Assembly: GCA_002270565.1 (NCBI GenBank)
Contig: NQMI01000144.1
Location: 51,913-115,912 of the forward strand
Source: Stenocarpella maydis
Taxonomy: Eukaryota; Ascomycota; Sordariomycetes; Diaporthales; Diaporthaceae
DNA: 64,000 nucleotides
Reading direction: 5' to 3'
A program made the translations under genes and the position numbers. Positions 35,297 to 46,427 of the stretch are shown here, one piece after another. The stretch's first letter is position 1. Every line of letters starts with the position of its first letter. The notes beneath the pieces were generated by a model. The model made no database searches. It was given only the letters and a program-made list of their open reading frames with translations, and was not told where the DNA came from.

Positions 35297-37323
35297 TCAC
35301 AGTCCGGGTGGAGGGGGCATCTGCAACGAGTCAGTGCTGTCCATAATGGTAAGTTGAATAGGAATTTTCACGTACTGCATTGTAGCCAGACACGCCTGGA
35401 GGAGACCCTGAGGGTGGAGGAGGCGGTGCGGGATTCGAAGGTGGAGGCGGCGGGGGTGGCTGATTGTCTGGCGGAGGAGGCGGTGGGGATGCTGAAGCAC
35501 CGTGTGCACCAGGCGCGCCAGAGCCTTGCTGCTGCTGCTGGGCTTGCGCAGCGGCCATGTACTGCTGGTAGTACTGCACATACGCTGCGTAGCCACCGTA
35601 GGCCGCGTAAGGGTCCGCCCCGGGGTTCTGGGCGTAATACTGGGCGTACTGCGCCGTGTAGTCGGCGGCCGTCGGTGTACTATTAGCACCCGGAGCCGGG
35701 GATGCTGACGCGGCCTGGCCTCTCGGGGAGTTGCTGTAGTTGTTGTTATATCCGTGGTCCCTGCTGCCGTGTCGGTCGCCGTACCGGTCTCCGTGCCTGT
35801 CACCACCGTATCGGTCGCCGCCGCCGTACCGATCTCCACCTCCGTGTCGATCGCCGCCGTTGTAACGGTCGCCGCCGTAGTGTCCGCCGCCGCCATAGCT
35901 CTGGCGTGGGGGTCGGCTCTTGAACTCCTCGTACTGCTCCTTCACGTTGCTCAACAAATCCTCACAGAGCTCCTTGGCTTGCTGTACCATCTTAGGGTCG
36001 GGGCCGGCGACGTGGAGGTACATGTCCTCTTCAGCCTCCTTCCCAGTAGAGTTCTCAATGTAGCCAGAGCCACGCCCTTTTATCTGCACGCGGCATCCTG
36101 TCTCTTGTTGGATGTGCTTCACATAAGCGCCTCCATGGCCGACTACCTGCGCGCGGAGGTTGAAGCCAGGGACAGGATCAAGGTCAATAGGGATCTTCTC
36201 CTCGGGCCATTTTCGCTAGAGAAGGTGTCAGCCACACGAGAGACACAGAATGTGCACCTTGTAACATACTCTACCATACTCGTCCCGCTCGACCTGCTCT
36301 TGTTCCCGGCGGCGGAAACGGCGCTCGTCGACGAGCTGGGGGAGCTCTTGCTTCATCATCTCTTCGATCTTGGCAACAGCCTTCTCGAGACCTTCCTTCG
36401 TGGTGCTCGTGACGTGAAGGTAGAGAGGGGGGTTCTAGATCCAGTGGTTAGCTACCAAGCCTACCCGATCCCGGGGTCTGCGTATCTTACTGCGGCGGTA
36501 GCCATGCTCTTGTCGGGGTAGTAGTTTCCTCGGGTGGTGACATCTTGGTGATAATAAAAGCGTCAACTTCCAGTCTCCAAACGACGAGTTACTGTGATTA
36601 GATTAGGTAGGTGGTAGCATACCGGCGCCGGTCTCATCTTTGATCTAGATCAAGCAGGGGAGGTCAGCAGCGGACACAGAGATGCCTGTATGGAAACTGT
36701 CGAGCTTCGAGTAAGCAAGACTGTTCTCGCATACGCTGGCAGGGAGGGTGAGGGATTGATTGCAGCTGCGTCTGACTGTGTATCAGTAGGAATGACCAAG
36801 ACAAGTATTTACCATTTTCTGTGTGGACCCCTTGGTCAAGAGGTATCGGTTGCGCAGGTCGTTGACTTCGATGTCCTTGATGTAGTCGCCATCCGCAATG
36901 TACATGTCGCCGTTGATCTGGTGCGCGGCGGCTGCAGGGCCCGAGTTGCTGCCAGTGGAGGCCTCGGAGCGGATTGGAGGGACGTCGACATGCTGGATGC
37001 CCTTGCGCGCCTGCAGTTGAGCATTGATCTTGGCCGCGGCGGCAGCTAGAGTTGTGTTAGCATGCTGGTGAGGGGAATAAGTCACGGCGTGGCGCCTTGT
37101 TTTTCCGAGCCTCACCTGCTGCAGCTGCTGGATCGACGGGAGACTTCGCAGGCGATGCGCCGGCTTCTCGGTCCTTGGACAATGGGCTTCTGTCGCGAAC
37201 CGAGTCTTCCTTGCGAGCCGAGGGAGACCGGGAGCGCCGATCGAATCTGGAAGGCCGTCGAGGTTCAGGCTCCTTTTGGTCGAAGCGGGATCGCTTGGCA
37301 GTTCTTCGTTCGGAGTCGTCCAT
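35297..37323 (-). CDS. KH-domain RNA-binding protein, KHDC4-like, 514 aa
   Basis: Seven exons on the minus strand (37116-37323, 36813-37045, 36623-36644, 36491-36543, 36270-36434, 35376-36215, 35297-35320) all join in frame. Exon 3 has 22 bases and exon 7 has 24. The N-terminus is Arg/Ser-rich (RRPSRFDRRSRSPSARKED). A helical block starting AAAAKINAQLQ precedes a first degenerate KH region (IKDETGADVTTRGNYYPDK). The KH domain proper begins near residue 242 with the GxxG loop as GHGGAY and continues QETGCRVQIKGRGSGYIE. A Gly/Tyr/Asp-Arg repeat region (GGDRYGGDRHGDR type) and a Gln/Pro-rich tail follow, and the last exon gives MPPPPGL. Human KHDC4 (BLOM7) shares this order and works with the spliceosome. 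The many short introns fit the fungal orthologue. Confidence 0.88.
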
Positions 37324-37842
37324 GGTGGGCGACTGGACTGACGAAAACCAGGTGGGTAGCCGATGCTGGTCTGGAAGGAAAATTGGTCGTAGGGTCAGGA
37401 TTCGGTTGGGGAATGTTGAAAGGCTGGGATCTTTTCGTGCAAGGCTCGGCGGCGTGTGGGGAATAAACTGCAGCTAACAGATTCTAGAACCACCCCGCCT
37501 GTGAGGCGAGACAAGAAGTAAAAGACCTGCTTGGACCCATGGCGTGTCTCAGTCGCTCACTCATTCCACGAGTCTAATCCGTACAGTCACACAGTCACAC
37601 AGTCACACACAGTGTTTGTAGATGACAGGCCAAGTGGAGCCAGTGAGTTGATATCACGCACAGCTTGCATTGCAAGCCAAGATAAACAACACATTGTCCT
37701 GATACTATCAGTCAATACTGAATCCAACATTACATTCACAGCCACCAGCTTCTTGTATGTATCCACGTTTTTTGTTGCCGCTCTCTTGAAAAATCCCTCG
37801 AGGCTACTGAGTTGTGACTGAACTCAAAAGTCGCACATTACA
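37324..37842. other. short intergenic region with tandem repeat
   Basis: This lies upstream of both the KH gene and the broken gene at 37843. Four imperfect ACAGTCAC units run from 37583 to 37613. No gene is seen. Confidence 0.55.
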
Positions 37843-38729
37843 ATGCTCCAGACGCGTCAGCCAGAAACTGCTCCCAACGATGGCAGCTCCTCGGGCAGCT
37901 CCACAGCTAGGGCGCCCAAGTAAGCTCCCGCAAAGAAGAGAGGCGCGTCAGACTCCAGAGCCCAACAACAGGGCCAGGCGAAGAAGCGCAAAAGCTCCTC
38001 TAGGCCGTCGAATGATGAGGCCGAACCCTCAGAGACACAGCCTGTCAGGGAACAGCCGCCTCTTCCTCGGCTGACCACACCGGACCTTGAATTTGACTGG
38101 GACAGGAGCAAACTCAAGGACCCCCGTCCGACCGCTGGACGGGAACGGCGTCCACGGTATCAAGACCTTGACGTACCTGATGAACTGGCTGCTCGTCGTC
38201 CACCGTCTCCGGAGAAGCCAAAAGGGCGCCTGAACGCCATACAGAAAGACGCCTTATATAGGGAGAAAGCCCTCAGAGATCCGATTGCGTGCTTCCATGA
38301 CCTCTATGTTTGTTACAACAAGGTACCCAATGGTTCCCCGACATACGACGCAGCTGGGTTCCGCCTCGATTACAACAAAGTCGCGACTGGTTCAAACCTG
38401 TGCGGTACAATAAGACCAGGATGGTCAACGGTATGAATAGAGCTCTCGCCAGGGGCCGGTCCTTCGATGAGCATATGCTTCGGGTTTTCTTCAAGGATTT
38501 TGAGGAAGCCAAGGAGAAGTTATTAGGACGCCCCATTCTCCTCAACCTAGTGAAAGATACTATATCAAAAGACCTCGGGATTCCTCGCCATAAAATCGAC
38601 CACGCGGAGATCGATATGTGGGAACAGAAGGGCTACGAGAAGCATCACGTGGAGCCTTGGACGACCTACTCAGATGAAGACATGAAGCGGGACCTCAAGA
38701 TGTCGCAAGGATCAAGCTTGCGAGCGTAG
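37843..38729 (+). pseudogene. broken fungal gene with in-frame stop and frameshift
   Basis: From ATG 37843 one frame reads MLQTRQPETAPNDGSSSG, then hits TAA at 37921-37923. It reopens as a Lys/Ser/Pro-rich stretch and a conserved-looking DLEFDWDRSKLKDPRP and GRLNAIQKDALYREKALRDP. Near 38381-38386 the meaningful frame shifts by one base: SPTYDAAGFRLDYNKVA in one frame continues as DWFKPVRYNKTRMVNGMNRA in the next, which runs to the stop at 38729. A 39-nt intron starting GTAAGC at 37919 could bypass the stop but has no branch point; nothing bypasses the frameshift. Either the gene is dead or the assembly lacks one base. I do not recognise the family. Confidence 0.6.
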
Positions 38730-39170
38730 CTTCACCGCCGCAAGCTACATCATCGTCTGCTTCTCGGAGCGTTGAAATGCTAATGCCATGAAGAGCATGC
38801 ACGTGAGGAAGGGCTAAGCCTTGATGCAACCAGCGGAAGCGAATGGGGGCGAATCCTGAAGGGCGATGTGTGCATGAGGAGTGTCAGACTGCGACCTTCA
38901 ACCAATCTTGTCGTTGAAACAGCCGCATGGTCCTGTTACGCGGGCATGCTTAGCAGGTGAGCCCACTGGCAGGCCAGCCAGGTGGTCACGATGAGAAGCG
39001 GAACGATTGTTGAGAAGTAATATCAAGTATGCCTTGCAAGGGACACTACCCGTAGTTTGTATTGCTGAAATATGTCTTGGTTCAACATGTTTTGTCATGG
39101 AGCACAGGAAACCCATACTCTTGGCTGGGCGTGATCCATTTCAGTTCGCGACTGATCTCGCATCTAGCCT
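38730..39170. other. convergent intergenic region
   Basis: This is 441 bases of 3' flank, with no supported feature. Confidence 0.55.
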
Positions 39171-40067
39171 TCAGATGGCGCCGGATACCTGATCTAGAAC
39201 CTGCTGTCCAAGAGTCCTCCTCCTCCCGGTATCGCCGTCTGCTCCCTGGCCCTGGGCGCCCGTCGCAGTCGCGCTCGGCGCATTCTCACCCTCGAGCCGC
39301 CTCCTCAGCCCCTCAAACTCCTGGCTTCTCTTCTTTGTCCTCATGCCGACCATCCAGCCGGGCAGCCGCCATGTAGTCACCCTAGTCGGCAACATGTCGT
39401 TCCTCCACACGTAGCCCACAACCCAGCCGATGGCCGCGCCAAGCAGGGACCCGGGCCATTGGAAAAAGGCGAGCTGCATGGCGAGGAAGTACCGATAGGA
39501 TTTGTCGCTGAAGGTGAGGCCTGCCGCATCGTTGCTTATGCTGGGGGAGGAGGCCGTCAGGGCCATGCGGTACTTGTAAATGTGCGGGATCATGGCGTGA
39601 TACTGCGCCAGGATAGCAAAGATGAGTGGGGTCGGACCAGCCGGGAGATAGTTGAACACGCCTCCAGTGAGAGGGCGGAGCAGGAAGATGAGGGCCGCGG
39701 GGGTCAGGACGCTCGTTAATAAGCCCGTGACAACGAGGAAGGACTGTCGCATTGCTTGATGTCAGTACGGGCTACGGAGAACAGGAATTGTGACCATGGG
39801 AAGGACGCATACTGCGTATTTTCTCGACCCCCACAGGCGCTCAACGACACGCATATTGTAGAGCGTCATGGCGGCGAAGAGCACCTCGGATGAGTTTGTG
39901 TAGCAGAGCTGGAATGTGAGGGCCCGCCATGGTTGGTGGTATCTCCAGATGTGTGTGTCGACTAGGATGTAGAAGTAATGCTTCAGGTCGAAGAGACTTG
40001 CGGCGACGGAGGAGGAAACGAGCCCAACAACGAGCGTCCTCGTCACGGGCGCGTTTGTGAAGGACAT
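39171..40067 (-). CDS. Dsc2/UBAC2-like rhomboid-fold membrane protein, 275 aa
   Basis: Two exons, 39813-40067 and 39171-39743, flank a 69-nt intron (donor GTATGC, branch CTGAC, acceptor CAG), giving RVVERLWGSRKYASFLVV. The protein begins MSFTNAPVTRTLVVGLVSSS. It has about five hydrophobic spans and the ERLWGSRKY motif and TNSSEVLFAAMTLYNMR segment typical of the Dsc2/UBAC2 family of inactive rhomboids. Dsc2 is part of the Golgi/endosomal Dsc ubiquitin ligase, which in Aspergillus activates the sterol regulator SREBP. No catalytic Ser/His pair of active rhomboids is seen. The cytosolic tail of about 80 residues (KKRSQEFEGLRRRLEGENA) lacks an obvious UBA domain, unlike the yeast member. A derlin-like protein is the main alternative. 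Confidence 0.78.
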
Positions 40068-40729
40068 GTTTGGAGGATAGATGTGCCAGATCGGTCGGTT
40101 GCTACCGATGCATTACGCTGGGTAGGGTAAGCTGTCCTCGGTTGGCGTGGCGATTCCCTCCTGGCTTTGACCTGAGGCTACAGACATGAAGCTTCGGGGA
40201 CAACACCTAGGGCCAGTGGACTATCGTCTCCGGTTGTGAGTAGCAACCAACAAAGAAGCTGGCGGACGGCGGAGCTGGGGAGAAAGAAGTCGAGGTGGCC
40301 AGTATGTCATTCAGTCAGTGCAGCGGCTTTCGTGTCGGCCAGGTACCGGCCAGGTACCGGCCAGGTACAGTACATAGGTATCTACTGTATTTAATCCCTG
40401 CCCAGCTACAAAATTAGGCAGGGATCAGGGCCGAGCCATGCAAAACGGCCGATCCATTTGCTGCAGTGGCTGAGGATACTGCTAACCTCGAGTCCGACAT
40501 CCCAACATCCAACATCCTGATCTCACTTGTCCGTCCTTTCGCATTCGTAATCTCCTGCGTCGTCCTCTTGGCACGAAGGCGGTTTCCGATTACAGCCTCT
40601 TTTTGTCCGTCTATAAGCCTGATCATTCCTGCACTGTATTAGATGCGCCTGATGCGACCTGGTCTTAATTTCTGCCGCCTTTGACCACCCCCCCCCCCAA
40701 CCAGCTACCTCTCAACCTGCTGTCTTAAC
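40068..40729. promoter_or_regulatory. divergent promoter region of Dsc2-like and cis-prenyltransferase genes
   Basis: The start codons of two divergent genes are 662 bases apart. A 10-C run sits near 40690. No certain TATA element is present. Confidence 0.5.
40336..40368. repeat. 11-bp tandem repeat CGGCCAGGTAC, three units
   Basis: Three exact units lie within the divergent promoter region, each containing the palindrome core GGTAC. They could be a clustered regulatory site or slippage. Confidence 0.9.
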
Positions 40730-41912
40730 ATGTCGGACCTCTACCTAGCACATCTGCGGAGCTGGCTTCTGAGTTCACCCCCCGCCGAATGGATTCTCCG
40801 ACAGGCGCATGAGCTGCTCATCGGGGCACTCAGACAGGGGCCAATACCACAGCACGTTGCCTTTGTTATGGACGGCAACAGGCGATATGCGAAGAGCCAT
40901 AAGATTGAGAGCCTGGAGGGACACCATCTTGGGTTTGAGGCCCTGGCTAAGGTATGCGGGCGTTCCCGCCCGTGGCTGTGATATTTCACCTAACCGGCCT
41001 TAGATCCTGGAAGTCTGCTACAAGACTGGTGTCAAGGTTGTCACTGTCTATGCGTTTGCAATTGAGAACTTCAACAGACCCCAACGCGAGGTCGAAGGCC
41101 TGATGTTGCTGGCCAAGACCAAGCTTTCACAGCTCATGCAGCACGGAGAGGTCCTGGACAGATATGGTGCCAGGATCAAGATCTGTGGAAAGCGAGAACT
41201 GATCCCGAAGGATGTCCTGGAATACGTGGACAAGGCTGTCGAGGGTACGAGCAGGAACACTGGGTAAGATCCCCGTGCCAGGCGTAGTCCAGGCGGGTTG
41301 TCCGGCTGACCCCATTTTAGTGCTGTCCTCAACATTTGCTTCCCATATGGGTCACAGGAAGAGATGACCCATGCGGTCCGGACGACGGTCCAGGATTACT
41401 TGTCAACTCCACCACCTAAGAATTCGACCTTCTCTCAGGCTCGCATTTCCCAGAGCATCAAGTCTAAGAAGCTGGCTAAGCCCGATACTCTGCCATCAAT
41501 AGAGGAGATGCCCTCAGGAACGGGACAATCGGGACATGATGCTGATGGTGCTGACGATTCGGTTTCGTCCACAGCATCAACGCTGCACCTGCCCGACACG
41601 CCCTCCAGGCCGTCCTCGTCTCACACTGCGAGGTATCCCGACCCCGAGACCATCACCACAGAGACTCTGACAAACCACATGTACACAGCTGGCGATCCAC
41701 CCCTCGACCTTTTTGTCCGGACTAGCGGGGTCGAAAGGCTGAGCGACTTCATGTTGTGGCAGTGCCACCAGGATACCCAGCTCTTCTTCCTCAGGTGCAT
41801 GTGGCCAGACTTCGATCTCTGGCATTTCCTTCCGGTCTTGATTGAGTGGCAGTGGCGCCAGAAGCAGAAGGAGAGGGACGAAAAGCCACGGAGAGGTGTC
41901 AAGCAGCTTTGA
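40730..41912 (+). CDS. RER2: cis-prenyltransferase (dehydrodolichyl diphosphate synthase, Rer2-like), 357 aa
   Basis: Three exons (40730-40951, 41004-41263, 41321-41912) join in frame with donors GTATGC and GTAAGA and branch points CTAAC and CTGAC. The enzyme adds isopentenyl units in cis to farnesyl diphosphate, making the dolichol precursor for N-glycosylation at the ER. The substrate motif HVAFVMDGNRRYAK (D48 with the DGNRR loop) is at residues 42-55. YAFAIENFNRP follows, and the C-terminal pair DLFVRTSGVERLSDFMLWQC and FVRCMWPDFD-type sequence (here FLRCMWPDFDLW) is intact. An insertion of about 95 Ser/Thr-rich residues lies between HAVRTTVQDYL and DPETITTETLTNHMY, making it longer than yeast Rer2; such inserts are usual in filamentous fungi. 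The N-terminal WLLSSPPAEWILRQAHELL is amphipathic and may sit on the membrane. Confidence 0.93.
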
Positions 41913-42662
41913 GCATGAATGCACTGGTCCCGAGGATTTGGGGCTTGTCGGCGTGTGCATACATTTATTTGTTACATATTTCCGTGTGTTTTAACAAGTG
42001 ATATCCAGAGACAGGTGGCGTGGGGCCGAGACGGACGGACGGAAGACTACTTCGACCCCGAAGCCTTCAACATTACAGTTACAACCCAACTAGATTATTT
42101 GTCGCGGCCTCCCATGAGGCTCGGGTCTTACAAGGTGTTTGAACCAGTTGCTGTACAGTAGGTGGACTGCAGTGTTGTACGGTAGCGATGCTTGAGAACT
42201 GGGCTTATCTTCCCGCCATTATCAGCCGCCGCTTCGGTGCCGAAGCTGCGTCACTGCACAAAACGAAAAGCCCATGTGGCGCTAGAGAAGCTCTGTGGTG
42301 CTCTGGCCCGCCGCCCCAATGCCGGCCGCTCGACACGCCCAGGCTTGTTCTCGGTCTTGTTCCCTCCTCGCCCTCTCCTAATGGCTGTTTTCTGCCCCCC
42401 TCGTTCTGCACACGGCCAGAACCACTTGAGCTACCGGCTGTCTGTTCTTCCAAGACCATGGCTGATTGTTTAAACCTCTAGACACGAAACGTCTCTTCTA
42501 TCCTTATCACTCTCGACAGTCTCCCAGCGAACCAGAGACACGCCGCCCACGCCGTCGCAGAGTGGGATCTTCCCTCTCGGCTCGAAATCCACAGACCACC
42601 ACCACAATTGCCACCACAAACCTCCCACCTCCCGTCCTCATCCTCCCTGCTCCTCGCCAGCG
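41913..42662. other. intergenic region and CT-rich leader of the ING gene
   Basis: Pyrimidine-rich sequence from about 42480 precedes the next start codon. No gene is supported. Confidence 0.5.
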
Positions 42663-44533
42663 ATGTCCAGCATGAAGACCGCGAAGGTCGTCTCAGGCGA
42701 GCCATCGTCTTCCAGTCGGAGATCTCAACCCGTTCGCCAGACTCGAACAAATCCTCCCAGATCGAATGCAGGCCCTAACCGCCTCTCCACACGGGACTCG
42801 CTGTCCGGCGCCAATACTGCCGAACAACCCATAGACATCTTCCCCGGCGTTACTCACTTCGCTGATGCTATCACGGCTCTCCCCAAAGAGCTCGTGCGAC
42901 ATTTCACACTGCTCAAAGAGGTCGACGCCAAAGTCTTTGCCCCGCAAGAACAGCTCTTTCAGTTCGTGCAAGACGTCCTCGACAGTCCACCCCCGGGACC
43001 AGCACGATCGCTGAATGAAGCCACAAACTCTGTCGCCCCCGCCTCGGCGCCCATGAGCGCCGCGAATAGCTCTAGCGGAGCAGCACCTCATGGTAATGTC
43101 CTACCTGAGTTCTCGGCAAACGGCTCGACCGCGTCTAGCGTCTTTGACGACAGCAATCTGGCGCGCCGCCACCTCTTCCGATCGACGGCCGTCAAGATAC
43201 AGGAGATGCTTAATTCGCTAGAGGAAAAGAATCACGTTATATCTACCGCGAACGATGCGCTCCGCAAACAGCTCAATCGCATTGATGACATATGGCCTCA
43301 CCTCTCGGACGAGTTCAGCGAGGAGGCGAAGTGGGGAAGCGACTCACACTGGGCATATCCAGAGAACAGAGCAGCACGCGCGCTCAATACCCAGGCAGAG
43401 CGCACTAGGAGGGAGGGCGCTGCCCACCTGTCGGCTGCCGCCCAGTTCGTCGCAGAGGAGGCCGCCGCGCGAAGTGAGTCGCGAAAGCAAGCCGTGGCCG
43501 CCAAGAAGAGTCAGAAGAATCATACGCACGAGTCTGAGCACGATGACCACGACAACAAAACCAAAGCAGATGCAAACAAGAAGGCGCAGAACAATTCAAA
43601 ACGGAAAAGCGCCGCAGCGGCCGCCAATGCCGAGTCGCCTGCCAACGTTGGCCTGGGTATCACCGGCCAGACACCAGTCAGCAGCACACCAGCCCCGAAG
43701 AGGCGCAAGGTCGAGAAGCCCCCTCTCAATGGGGGAACTCCCGCGGACCGATCATTGGCAACAGTCTTGCAGAACGGCAAGAACTCCAAGGCGAAGGCGT
43801 CGGAGAGTCCTCGTGCGACGCCAGCCCCCGAACAGCCACCACCAAAGAAGCGGAAAGCGTTGCCCAATGCCACCGGACAGCCGAAAAAGAGGCAAGTGTT
43901 CATCAGACGCCCCCTTGCTTACAATGAAAATGAGAGCTAACGTGAATTTGAACCAGGGCTGGACCCGCTCAGCCGCCGTCCGCCGCGTCGTCACCGGTCA
44001 CCGGTGCTTTTCCCGACACTTCCAAGCCTCCACGGGCTTCACCAGCACCTCCTGCCAATCCTCGTCCGACTTCTTCAAGGGCACGTCAGAACTCTACTGC
44101 GTCAATTGCAGACAAGCGACCGCCGTCCGTTGCTTCGAACAAGCCTAACGGCAACGTGCCGGCGCCTATCGAGATCCCACCACCGAGCAATGGCTCTCGT
44201 GCTGCCGCCAGCGACAACGCGAAGACCCAAATGGAGCCACCAAGTGCTGGGCCGAAGACCGAACCCACAAGACAACAGAGTGAAAGGGCGCCGACGCCAA
44301 AATCTGCGGCGCCAGCTCCGGCGGGCCCAAAGGAAAGTTCGGCGAAGCCCGCCGAAGAGGTCGAGCAGCGGAAAGAGCCTACACTAGCAACCGCACCGCC
44401 AGTGTTGCAGCAGGTCACCACCACAAAAAGCGGCCGAGCAAGCAAGCCTTCCACTCCCGCAATCGGTAGCTTCCCAGACACCCCCTCGAGTAACAGCAAC
44501 AATAATAGCAATACCAACAACAACACCAACACC

Positions 44534-44607
<74 letters not shown>

Positions 44608-45064
44608 CTCCTCCCGCTCCCGGCCATCTAGGAACTCGGAAGCACCGCCATTGCCTAAGAGGTCCCACAAGAAGGGGGCTTCCGCGGCGCACACAGCCGC
44701 CATCCAAAAGGCCCTGGCGCAACCCACAGCGGACGAGGACCACACCGTGCCAACGGACGAGAACGACGTGTACGACCCTGACGAGCCGACGTATTGTTAC
44801 TGCGAGCGGGTATCCTTTGGTCAGATGGTGGGCTGTGACGGCGAGCACTGCACGAGAGAGTGGTTCCACCTCGGCTGTGTGGGCTTGAAGGTTGCGCCCG
44901 GGAAGAGCGGTAAGTCAATTCACTGTCCTTAGTCCCCCAGCGCATTTGAACAAGGGCCCCAGCCTTTCAAGATTCGACCGCTGACAATCCGAATAGTAAA
45001 ATGGTACTGCGACGACTGTAAGAAGCAGCTGGCAGCTAGCGGGAAGAAGGTCAACGGGCGATAA
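42663..45064 (+). CDS. ING-family PHD-finger protein (Pho23-like), 745 aa
   Basis: Three exons (42663-43895, 43973-44909, 44997-45064) join in frame. The last intron has donor GTAAGT; the first uses a weak GTGTTC donor with branch GCTAAC. ING proteins read histone H3 trimethylated at Lys4 within histone acetylase or deacetylase complexes (Pho23 in Rpd3L). The N-terminal ING helix pair is seen near residues 55-110 (FADAITALPKELVRHFTLLK) and 170-220. The middle is a long basic, Ala/Lys/Pro-rich linker with several nuclear-signal-like clusters (PKRRKVE, PPKKRKA). The PHD finger near 685-735 has all eight ligands: YCYCERVSFGQMVGCDG, HCTREWFHLGC and WYCDDCKK. An Asn run interrupts the linker. The large linker makes it longer than yeast Pho23. 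Confidence 0.9.
44533..44608 (+). repeat. AAC trinucleotide run encoding poly-asparagine
   Basis: About 25 CAA/AAC units, after a more broken AAC/ACC segment from 44500, encode an uninterrupted Asn tract in the ING protein. The purity suggests recent length change. Confidence 0.95.
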
Positions 45065-46427
45065 TGCATTGGCAGAGGCTGAGTTGTCTCGCGGCGACAG
45101 ACCGAAGACGCCGCAGAGAACAGTGTAGAGAGGCCAAGAGGCAGTTAGACCTGCAGAAGTGTCCTCACTGTGGAGCATTGAGAGGGCGATTCCTACATGA
45201 GCGCATGATATGACCATGGCGATATTGCATGTTTCTGCCTGGCGGCCATTGATGACTTTTCGATTTCGAGTTCGCGATTTCCACGCCAAAGATACCAGTG
45301 GGTGATGACACGGAACGTACGGAATGAGGGTAGGACAGGACGTCCGGGAAACTAGAGAGGCCGGAGACACAGCGCCATGTTTCCGAGGGAAGGGGTCTAA
45401 TATATGTGATGACCTCGGAGTAGATACAGTGTCAGAATCCAAGCCTCTACGGCAGCATTTCAGGAATCACCATCATCACAACTGACCTCCTTTTGGATAC
45501 GAAGTTGAAAGAATGTCGCATATGCGTGTCTACAGGCTGGTGTGTCGGGACCTTTATAGGCCGCGGGTAGTTTTCTCATTGCGGAGCTTACCGCCCCCAG
45601 CCTTGTGCCTTGCCTTGCAAAACCGCAGATGGGAAAAACATGTTCCTTTCAGTTTCTCGCATGCCCAGCCACTATCAGGATCCGAGCAGCTCTATTGAAC
45701 ACAGCCGGGATATATACGCGACTAGCGGCACCGGCGTGCCGCGACAGCAAGGCATCCGGCCGGGCCTTGACGGCGTTACAAGGGGCCCGGAGCATTTACC
45801 CACTCATTTCACTGCATTCATTTCAGGGTGGTGAGACTATACGACTTCTGCCAGACGATATATACATATTCTCTGAGCTCTTGATAACACAATGCTGATT
45901 GATATTATATACTGGGAGAATGGCGGGGAACGGCAGGTCAAAAAAAACAGCGGGATGCTTTTTCGGTATCTCGAGGGTATGATGTTATGAGGACCATGAC
46001 CAGACAGACAAGTCCAGAAAACAAGAAAAGGCGCATTCTCGCTCGCAAGTCCACTGGGTATCCAATATCTTCATCCTTCCCAGATGCTTTCTACGTCTTT
46101 TTTTGTTGGGAAGAGGTGGGGGGGGGGAGCCCACAACACACTCCGAATGAAATAAAATCATAAAAGTTGAGGTTGCTCCGAGCCAACTGCCCCAGCTGAA
46201 CTCCGAAACCCAGAAAACGGTGTAGGAAAGAGGAAATCGAGGGAATTGTAATGCTCGCTCTGGGAAAAAACAAAAACCTTTGTCATGGCCATCGTGACAC
46301 CCCCAGTGCTTTTCTTTAGCAAGACTCCGAAATATGCCATCGGCCGTATGCGAGACGACGAAAAAAACATAGTCTCCCGAGTAAAATGGAAACGACCCGG
46401 TTAGAAAAAGACGCACGCCCCGTAATC
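45065..46427. other. convergent intergenic region, no convincing gene
   Basis: This is 1.36 kb between two convergent 3' ends. Small frames lack domains. A G run (nine bases) lies near 46121. Confidence 0.55.
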
